Shown: one piece after another, positions 1-6,191 of the stretch
Position numbering within the stretch: position 1 is the first letter of the stretch
Layout of the letters: every line of letters begins with the position of its first letter
NCBI RefSeq assembly: GCF_003464165.1
Contig: NZ_QSEK01000060.1
Span: forward strand, 1 to 6,191
Source of the DNA: Eubacterium sp. AM49-13BH
GTDB lineage: Bacteria > Bacillota > Clostridia > Lachnospirales > Lachnospiraceae
DNA: 6,191 nt
Direction: 5' to 3'
Made by a program: the position numbers and the translations under genes
Notes under the pieces: model-generated
Seen by the model: the letters and a program-made list of their open reading frames with translations, nothing else
What the model was told of the DNA's origin: nothing
Database searches by the model: none

Positions 1-1080
1 AGAAATTATTTAAAAACTCGTTTGATTCAGTTAAAAAATGAAGGAAAGGTAATTGACTTATTAATTGTTACACATATTGATAATGATCATATAGGAGGAA
101 TAATTGAGCTGCTTAAGGAAAATGGCTCAGATATGGATTCTAAAATAATCAGAATTAAAAATATATGGCATAATAGTTATAGGCATTTACAGTTTGATAA
201 AAATCAGACGTTAGGTAAATCTGAAAAAAGTATATTGAATAAGATTATTGCTAATGGAGAAGTTTCCTTAAATTACAATTTAGGTAAGAGTGGTCCGATT
301 AGTGCAATACAGGGAACAACACTTGCTGGGTTAATATTTGAAGGCTGCTATCATTGGAATGAACAATCTGAGGGGCAGGCTATCATTAATAATGGAATAA
401 ATTATCAGTTTGGAAAAGAATGTTTTATATCAGTATTAAAACCCAATATTTCTGACTTAGAGAAGCTTGGTAAGAAATGGAAGAGAGATTTAAAGAAATC
501 AAAATACTCATTTGTATTTTCGGAAGATAAGTTATTTGATGACGCTTTCGAATACTATTGTCGTTGTATGCCAACAGATGGAAATGGAAATAATGAAAAG
601 ATATGTTACTCGAACCATAATACAGAAGAAATGACTATTGAAGAAATTTCTAGGGAACCAATGAGTGAAGATAATTCTATTACGAATAGGTCTTCTATTT
701 CAGTAATAATTAGATATAGAAATAAGAAGCTCTTGTTTTTGGCGGACAATATAGCTGATGATGTTCTAGAGTATTTATCACAAGAAGACAGGGGGTATTC
801 ATTAGTAAAATTACCACATCATGGTTCCGCAAATAATATTAGTGATGATTTTGTTGAATGTATAGAATCCGATACATATTTGGTTTCAACAAATTCAGAA
901 AAGTATAACCATCCTGATATAGAAACATTGGCAAAGATTGCATATAAGAGAACAGAGTATGTTAAGAGAATATATTTTAATTATAAAATTGACAAAGTTA
1001 CAGATTTTGAAAAGAAGATTTACGGGATGAAGGATATAGAGTTTGTTTATTTAAGGGAAGGGCAGAAAATATATCTGTAG
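1..1080 (+). CDS. ComEC-like metallo-beta-lactamase fold hydrolase, 5' partial
   Basis: MBL-fold metallohydrolase of the ComEC/Rec2-related branch, probably a soluble metal-dependent phosphodiesterase or nuclease; the substrate cannot be told. The frame is open from base 1 (RNYLKTRLIQ...), so the TTG at 22 is probably not the start and the N-terminal strand region lies upstream. Numbering from that TTG: metal motif THIDNDHIGG at residues 17-26 (H18, D20, D22, H23), where D20 replaces the second His of the classical HxHxDH motif, as in ComEC proteins. Then come the late motifs LLFLADN (D242), KLPHHGS (H266, H267) and YNHPD (H297), each matching the order in ComEC-type MBL domains. A charged stretch at about residues 150-215 looks like a family-specific insertion. 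No membrane segments are visible, unlike full-length ComEC. It ends with TAG, 13 bases before the protease gene, so the two are probably cotranscribed. MBL proteins of this kind occur as the first gene (Avs1A) of AVAST type 1 systems. The fold call is firm; the role is inferred. Confidence 0.9.
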   Translation, partial: RNYLKTRLIQLKNEGKVIDLLIVTHIDNDHIGGIIELLKENGSDMDSKIIRIKNIWHNSYRHLQFDKNQTLGKSEKSILNKIIANGEVSLNYNLGKSGPISAIQGTTLAGLIFEGCYHWNEQSEGQAIINNGINYQFGKECFISVLKPNISDLEKLGKKWKRDLKKSKYSFVFSEDKLFDDAFEYYCRCMPTDGNGNNEKICYSNHNTEEMTIEEISREPMSEDNSITNRSSISVIIRYRNKKLLFLADNIADDVLEYLSQEDRGYSLVKLPHHGSANNISDDFVECIESDTYLVSTNSEKYNHPDIETLAKIAYKRTEYVKRIYFNYKIDKVTDFEKKIYGMKDIEFVYLREGQKIYL

Positions 1081-1087
1081 AAGGTGG
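1081..1087 (+). promoter_or_regulatory. Ribosome-binding site of the protease gene
   Basis: AAGGTGG lies directly after the TAG of the MBL gene and six bases before the ATG at 1094. It is a good Shine-Dalgarno match with usual spacing and fixes the start of the protease gene. The whole intergenic gap is 13 bases, which leaves no room for a separate promoter or terminator. Confidence 0.8.
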
Positions 1088-1093
1088 ACTGAA

Positions 1094-1711
1094 ATGGATA
1101 ATGTAAAATCTGTTGTCGCATTACTTGTCTGTGGAGAAGAACAAGGTACAGCATTTTTGGTTAGTAACACATTAGCACTAACAATGACACATTGTGTTGT
1201 GGATGCAATTGCAAATGGGGAGGATATAAATCTTACCTTTAAAAATATACCAGGTCAAGATGAAATAAAGACAAAAGCATCTATTGTACCATATGAAGAA
1301 GATTGTCCTGTATCAGTTTTAAGACTGGACGATGAAATTAAGATTGAACCATTGGGGATATTTTGTTGTGAAGATCACATTAGTCAGGAGGAAAAACTTA
1401 TGGCATATGGATATCCTCACGTAAAAGGGGATGAGGGATATCCTATTAATATATTTATCAATGATTATTTGAGCAAAAATGTTGTCATTGATGGTGATGT
1501 GACGTTAGTAATTGATCCTAAAATTCGAATAGAAAACTTTGCAGGAATGTCTGGAAGCCCGGTTGTTTATAGAAAAAATGTGATAGGAATATTAATTGAG
1601 CAAGGAATAGAATCAATAGGTAATAACCGAAAAGCTGTCGATGTAAAAATGATTAGTATAAAAAGGATACAAAAGCTACTCGACAAAGTTGAAATCAATA
1701 TTCATCAATAA
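1094..1711 (+). CDS. Trypsin-like serine protease, small cytoplasmic form
   Basis: Chymotrypsin-fold (S1/HtrA-like) serine peptidase of 205 residues, with no signal peptide, membrane segment or PDZ domain, so it is expected to act in the cytoplasm. The N-terminal barrel shows GTAFLVSN (18-25), followed by the catalytic-His motif TMTHCV, with H33. The nucleophile motif GMSGSP at 151-156 gives S153 and the oxyanion-hole Gly, and it is followed by the usual VVYRKNVIGIL strand pair. The place of the catalytic Asp is odd: the family pattern D-[hydrophobic]-A-[hydrophobic]-L-[KR]-L appears as PVSVLRL at 72-78, with Pro where Asp is expected and D70 two residues earlier. D70 may take over, or the triad may be incomplete. 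The ATG has a good ribosome-binding site. The gene sits between the MBL gene and the TPR/PIN gene, the same place as Avs1B in AVAST type 1 loci. It could cleave its neighbour's product or a host protein on infection; that is inference. Confidence 0.88.
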   Translation: MDNVKSVVALLVCGEEQGTAFLVSNTLALTMTHCVVDAIANGEDINLTFKNIPGQDEIKTKASIVPYEEDCPVSVLRLDDEIKIEPLGIFCCEDHISQEEKLMAYGYPHVKGDEGYPINIFINDYLSKNVVIDGDVTLVIDPKIRIENFAGMSGSPVVYRKNVIGILIEQGIESIGNNRKAVDVKMISIKRIQKLLDKVEINIHQ

Positions 1712-1716
1712 AGTAC

Positions 1717-2088
1717 GTGGAATTATGTGATGAATTAAAAAAGATGCAACAACCAAAGGAGTATCGTGAAGAGGGTTGTTCTTATGATGAAAGAAAGAAG
1801 AATTACAAAGAAAAATACGTTGCAGATTACTGTGAATTAGATGGTGCTATTGAAGATTATGAAAAATCAATTGAAATTAAATTAAAAAGTATTTTCTCAA
1901 TTAAGAATAAGGGCAATATAAAAAAGGCCTGGGATGAATTGCGAGAGTTGACAGTGATGGTGAGAGGAAGTAAAAGCAAACCATCTAAACGCTATCGCGT
2001 TTATATTATTTGCAAGCATGTTGGTATCTTGATGATTATGAGGATAGTGGCAATGCACAAAAATATATCAAGAAAGCTTTGGAAATAA
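1717..2088 (+). CDS. 5' part of the TPR/PIN gene, before a frame break
   Basis: This frame encodes the N-terminal helical part of the large TPR/PIN protein. It begins at GTG 1717, five bases after the stop of the protease gene; the frame is open back to 1693 but offers no better start. No clear Shine-Dalgarno precedes the GTG or the in-frame ATG at 1744, so initiation may rely on coupling to the upstream gene. Residues 1-94 are charged and helical, with a helix pair around IEDYEKSIEIKLKSIF (45-60) and KKAWDELRELTVMV (69-82), consistent with the first TPR-like repeat. Beyond KRYR (91-94) the reading looks spurious (IICKHVGILMIMRIV) and stops at 2088. The frame shifted by one base reads YYLQACWYLDDYEDSGNAQK, a good TPR helix, directly continuing the repeat. 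A genuine separate 123-residue protein is less likely than a broken or misread large gene. Confidence 0.75.
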   Translation: MELCDELKKMQQPKEYREEGCSYDERKKNYKEKYVADYCELDGAIEDYEKSIEIKLKSIFSIKNKGNIKKAWDELRELTVMVRGSKSKPSKRYRVYIICKHVGILMIMRIVAMHKNISRKLWK

Positions 2089-5000
2089 ACCCGGATTATG
2101 ATTGTAGAAATTATAATGCGAAAAAACTCTTTAAGGAGGGAAATGTTGTTGAAGTAAAGAAAGTGCTCTATCCAATTGATAATGTATCTATATTAAATAC
2201 ATACATACAACTATGTGTATATAATATCGAAATTGAAGATGCGTATGAAGTTTTTGAAAGTAGTAAACACTTGGCTAATGATGGGACTTACTATTTGATG
2301 TCCTTAATATGTATCTTGGACGGAGATTATGCATTAGCGCATCAGTATATGAAGAAGGCAAATGAAGAAGATAAGGATATGCCACTTCATATTATGATGG
2401 AAGGAGTGATTTTGTATTGGGAGTTACTTCCGTCAAATATGATATATGGTGATAGTCTGTTGCCCTCCATGTATGTAAATTCAATGCTTTTGCTAAATAG
2501 CGAATTCAAGCAAAAAGTCAATGAAATAGTGTCTTTATATCAAAAAGCATATGAAATGGCTGAAATTGCAGAAAACACGGAATTACAGAAACACATATTA
2601 GTTGTATGGTTGAATACACTTTCAATATCTGATGAATATAGAGAAGAAGGTTATAAAATTGCCTCTAAACTAATGGAATTAGAACCATATCAGTGTCAAG
2701 CAGTTATTTACTTTTGCGTTACTGGAAAAGAAATACCACTTAGAAAAGATTTTGATCCAACAGAGATTGTTCAAAAAAAAGGAAACAATATTGAATCAAT
2801 GATTTCTTGTGTGTATTTGTTCATGAACAAAAAGGATTATGTGTCAGCATATAAAAAATTAAAAGAGTATCGTTTTAAATTTGAAGAGATGCACATGATG
2901 AGTCATTGGTTTGAGCTGGCGGTACGATGCTGTGATGATTCAAAACAGTTGAGCCAAATGCAAGATAGTTTAGATAAATTCGACATGGATTTAACTACAA
3001 AAGAGAGAATTAATGGAATGATTTTAGAGGCGCTTGGGGAAAATGAAAAGCTCATAAATCATGCATTGTCATTATATCAGCAAACAAATCTAGAAATAGA
3101 TTTGATAAATCTTATTAATTGTTATGAAAAAAATCAGGATTGGAAGGATGCTGAATATTATTGCAACGATTGGTTAAAAAAATTTCATAATCCTATGGCA
3201 AACATAAAAATAGTAAGATATCTTGCATTACAAAATAGACAAGAAGAATGTTTGAATAAGGTATGCGAGCTTAGAAAATCTAGACAGGAAGAATGTCTTA
3301 CAAAAGAGGTCTTGTTTTATGAAGTTCAGGCACTTAAAATTATGGGAAAATATAGTGAAGCGATAGAAAAAGGTGAAAACTTATGGAGTAAAGAAGTGTC
3401 TCCTAAAATACTTTTTTTGCTGGCGGAATGTTATTATTTGAATGTTCAGGAACAAGAGGCAATTTACACTTTAAGAGACGGCATTAAAAAGGGAATAAAA
3501 AATGTTGAAGTATATCAGATGTATGCGGAATACAATAAAAGAATTAGTGTAAGCGAGTCTGAGAAATATGTTAAAAAAGCGTTGATACAATCGGATAACG
3601 ATCCGAATGTAATGATGTGGGCAATGAATTTTCTCTATTCAATTGGAAAGAGTGATAGTGCATCCGAATTATTTGTTAAACTACAAGCTTTAGACAAAGT
3701 CGATTGTTTTAGAACATTGACTTTTAAAGAAGCTAAGGAATGGATTGATAAAGTTGAGGAAGAAAGTAAAAAACGATATGAAATGTATATGAAGTGTCAA
3801 TTTCCATATCACTTATTCTTTGATCACTCAGGGAATGCTAGTTATACATTGTATTGTCAGCAGTTATGGAGTAAAAATATTAATAATTCAGTAGGAAAAC
3901 AATTGTTGTTAACATCTTTCGGAGGGCATCATGCTTCAATTGAAGAAATAAAGAAAACATTGGGACAAGCAATAACTATTGATTTCTCTTCGTTAATTCA
4001 TATGAAACATTTTGAAATATTAGATGATATTAAATCGTGTTGGAACCAAATAGTTATATCGGGAAATATTAGCAATATTATTGCTTCAGAACAAAATAAA
4101 TGTTTGCCAAGTCAACCTGATATGTTAGCAGCAAAGGAAAAAATGGTGGCTACATGGAGAAGAAAACCGCTTAATTACATTGAATTAGCTTCACAAAACG
4201 ATTTGAAAAAATGGGTTGAAACTGGAATTAATCTGGGTGATATTGTTCCGTATGAGCTTGCAAAGTGTAATAATTTGATTTTAGTTTCTGATAATTTTAT
4301 ATCTGATTTATTAGAAGAGTCATATAAAATAACAGACGAAATGAGAAATAATGTTATTTCGCCCTATGAATTATTGGCCATTTTAGAAAAGAGAGGAGAT
4401 ATTAATAGTGAATTTAAAAATAAATATAAGGGAGGTAGAAAACTAAGAGAAGGAAATGAATTAATTGATACACTTGTTGGCTATAATGGAAAGTTGCCTA
4501 TTTTAGTTGATGAAAATTTTTTGCTAGAAATGTTCGAAATGGATGGAGTGTCAGTTATTTCGCAAAAATGTAATATTCATGTAATTAGCAATATTTTTGA
4601 TAATATTGAGAGTGAAATGAAGCGAGTCGAATTGGCAAAGGATGCTTATGTTTTTTTGGAAGATTTAAAAAACGATATTCAAGAGAATAAAGAAGCTGGA
4701 TATATTGGTTATTATGGCTTCTACGAAGATGAACATAAAAGAAAGAATGAAATATTTACTAATGATTTTCTGGATTTATTTCACTATGCATCTTTAAATA
4801 GTCATATACTTGTTTGTGATGATAGATGGGCAAATAGTTACAATAATTTTAATGATTGTTTTATCTATTCCGTTACTGATATTGTAGAGTTACTACATGA
4901 GCAAAGAATTATTTCGGATGAGAAGTATATTAATGTTATTACACAAATGTTTAATGAAGGTTATGCATATATTGTTCCGCCATTTGATTATGTGAAATTG

Positions 5001-6191
5001 TTATTGGAACAAGTGCCAGACGGAAAGGATGTTAGTCAAGAGATTCCAGAAGAACTTTCTATAATGTGTGATTATTTGGTTTATATTACAGCATCAGAAA
5101 GTAAATTAGATGATGATATGATACATCAGGGTGTAATGCCAGAATCCTCCGGATACATGTATAACCTGCAAAGAGAATTAATAAAGCTTATGAAATATGT
5201 ATGGTGTACTGAACGAGGTGAGTTATGGAAATGCCAAGTATCAGATTGGTTATTAGCTAATTATTCTGTCTTTTCATATCGCACAGTGATGAATGAGAGT
5301 GTTGACAGTGGTAATCAAAATTATTATGAGTTAGAACTTTCAAATTTCTTGTTTTCAGGTTTTTGTGAAATTCCGGGTAATTCATATAGGAAAGAATATT
5401 ATAGTTGGTTATTTAACTGGTTTAGCAAAAATAATCAATGGAAAAATGGTTTAGAGGATAGACTAATACAATCATTAGCTAATCTTATATGTGAAGTATA
5501 TAGACATGAAAGTGGCACTCCATATAAAGATATTGGGATTGGAATGTTAGTTTTATCTGTAACAGCTGATATGCCAGAATACTATAGAGATCTGATCAGA
5601 AAAAATGCATCAATAGCACCAATAATAGAAAAATTTGAGGATAATTTTGTTTATTTAGGAGAAAAAGATTTTATTCTACGAGAACATTTTAATCAATGGC
5701 TTGAGGATGCAATGAAACAGGGAATTGATTGTAGTATCATAAGAACAAACGAAACAACGAAGAGAGAATATACAATAACATTCATTGTAAATGAGTTGTT
5801 TCACCAAGGGTTTAAGATTGAATACATTGACGATGCTAGAAATAAGAGAATACATTACTTTAGAATTGATCAAGCAATGTTACTCTGTCAAGATGCTCTG
5901 TTGAGAACAAAAGGATTGCTCTCTCTGAGTAGCTTTATTACGGATTTAGATATGAAAGAATACCGGAGAAATCTAAATCGCAAAAATTGGGGAGAGATAG
6001 TTGATAAGATTGTGTCAGAAATAAAATCGAGAGAAGATTATATTGTATACATCATTCGTTATATGTTGGAAAATGAAACTCGATTGTTTTCCATAGAAGA
6101 TTTATTTCCGGATAGTATAGAATTATTTGAGAATGTACTAGCGAATAATTCAGAGGATGATGTATTAAAAGGGGGAATCAATGGTTACAAG
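1989..6191 (+). CDS. Large TPR protein with tandem PIN-like nuclease domains, 3' partial
   Basis: One frame is open without a stop from 1989 to the end of the window and continues past it. Joined to the 5' frame at 1717 it gives about 1490 visible residues (joined numbering below). Residues about 45-690 are a helical repeat array; clear TPR examples are AQKYIKKALEINPDY (about 114-128) and the repeats encoded at 3350-3700 (YSEAIEKGENLW, ESEKYVKKAL). A short conserved-looking linker, FPYHLFFDHSGNASY, is encoded at about 3799-3845. Then come two PIN-like modules (about 750-895 and 927-1070), with acidic residues D756, E792, D859 and D932, E967, D1035, D1036. The rest (about 1085-1492) is helical and unassigned, with FDYVKLLLEQV and WKCQVSDWLLANYS as visible landmarks. 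No Walker A, membrane segment or signal peptide is seen. The plan resembles TPR-PIN proteins proposed for bacterial conflict systems, some of which carry a GreAB-C domain; I do not see a clear GreAB-C domain here. Likely a cytoplasmic sensor (TPR) joined to a ribonuclease effector (PIN); activity is inferred. Confidence 0.82.
1999..2012 (+). other. Probable frame break in the TPR/PIN gene
   Basis: The 5' frame must hand over to the frame one base earlier between 1989 (just after the TAA at 1986-1988 in the second frame) and 2085. Protein quality places the change at GTTTATATTATTTG: KRYRV in the first frame, then YYLQACWYL in the second. One extra T would make this tract a regular run of TAT triplets and restore the frame, so loss of one base in a short AT repeat is the simplest reading. 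No canonical X XXY YYZ slippery heptamer is present in frame here, which speaks against programmed -1 frameshifting. It may be a true mutation or a sequencing/assembly error. Confidence 0.7.
3969..4400 (+). other. PIN-like module A within the TPR/PIN protein
   Basis: First PIN-like nuclease module of the large protein (joined numbering). The first strand is AITIDFSSLIHM with D756; next comes WNQIVISGNISNIIASE with E792, then the late strand NLILVSDNF with D859, closed by a helix pair ISPYELLAILEKRGDI (E885). These are the strand-acid, helix-acid and strand-acid positions expected of PIN folds. Its spacing, 36 residues from D to E and 67 from E to the second D, almost equals that of module B. 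The late motif is SDN rather than DD, so this copy may be the weaker or inactive one. The fold call is by pattern only. Confidence 0.68.
4494..4935 (+). other. PIN-like module B within the TPR/PIN protein
   Basis: Second PIN-like module (joined numbering). It starts with PILVDENFLLEMFEM (D932), followed by NIHVISNIFDNIESEM (E967), then HILVCDDRWANSY (D1035, D1036), and closes with SVTDIVELLHEQRIISDEKY (E1058). The VCDDRW late strand is the most typical PIN signature in the window. Acid spacing is 35 (D932-E967) and 68 (E967-D1035). The following GYAYIVPPFDYVKLLLEQ is the kind of strand and helix that follows the PIN domain in TPR-PIN proteins known to me. It is the more likely catalytic copy, a metal-dependent ribonuclease. 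Confidence 0.76.
6181..6191 (+). CDS. Possible start of a fourth, overlapping gene
   Basis: GGGGG at 6171-6175 is followed five bases later by ATG at 6181 (MVT...), in a frame different from the TPR/PIN gene, which is still open. This is a plausible Shine-Dalgarno plus start, in the arrangement seen when the next gene of an operon overlaps the end of the one before. Only 11 bases are visible, so nothing can be said about the product; it may be chance. Confidence 0.35.

Noticed and set aside
22..1080. Reading the MBL gene as a true ComEC competence channel.
   Set aside because: The visible part has no membrane helices or OB/Competence domain, and the gene lies in an operon with a protease and a TPR/PIN protein, not with comEA or holA.
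1983..1995. CTAAACGC considered as a slippery site for programmed -1 frameshifting.
   Set aside because: The codons in frame are TCT AAA CGC, not an X XXY YYZ heptamer, and slipping there would enter the TAA at 1986-1988.
2133..2157. AAGGAGGG followed by ATG (2143) inside the large gene, looking like an internal translation start after the frame break.
   Set aside because: The ATG is in the wrong frame and reaches a stop after four codons. In the correct frame the next GTG is about 20 bases away, too far from the site.
5676..5873. A 65-codon open frame on the minus strand.
   Set aside because: It lies wholly antisense to the long, well-behaved TPR/PIN frame, resembles no known protein and is what AT-rich coding sequence gives by chance.
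1717..6191. Identification of the third gene as a STAND NTPase (Avs1C), as expected from the MBL-protease neighbours.
   Set aside because: No Walker A or B motif was found in the visible protein, while TPRs and PIN-like motifs are clear. The end of the protein is missing, so this is not fully excluded.

Overview
The window is AT-rich (about one third GC by eye), all genes lie on the + strand, and codon use favours AGA, ATA and AAA. Together with a good Shine-Dalgarno site before the second gene, this suggests a low-GC Firmicute, most likely a clostridial (for example Lachnospiraceae-like) genome. That placement is an inference from composition only. There is no rRNA, tRNA, CRISPR array, insertion sequence or terminator visible, and almost every base is coding.

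Layout: (1) positions 1-1080 hold the 3' part of a ComEC-like metallo-beta-lactamase (MBL) fold hydrolase whose start lies before the window. (2) Positions 1094-1711 hold a small, cytoplasmic trypsin-like serine protease. (3) From 1717 to the end of the window runs a very large protein, about 1490 visible residues. It has an N-terminal helical/TPR array, then two PIN-like nuclease modules in tandem, then a helical C-terminal region that continues past the window. Its reading frame is broken once near 2001-2012: a 123-codon 5' frame ends at 2088, while the rest is one open frame from 1989 to 6191 without a stop. (4) A strong ribosome-binding site and an ATG at 6181 sit in another frame inside the end of gene 3 and may mark a fourth, overlapping gene.

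The genes are separated by 13 and 5 bases, so they very likely form one operon. MBL hydrolase plus trypsin-like protease plus a large sensor/effector is the plan of AVAST type 1 antiviral systems (Avs1A MBL, Avs1B protease, Avs1C STAND NTPase). Here the visible third protein has no recognisable P-loop STAND module and instead carries TPRs and PIN-like domains, in the style of TPR-PIN proteins predicted to act in bacterial conflict systems. The working hypothesis is a defence cassette in which a TPR sensor is coupled to a double PIN ribonuclease, with the protease and the MBL enzyme as regulators or co-effectors. This is inferred from architecture, and nothing in the window proves antiviral activity.
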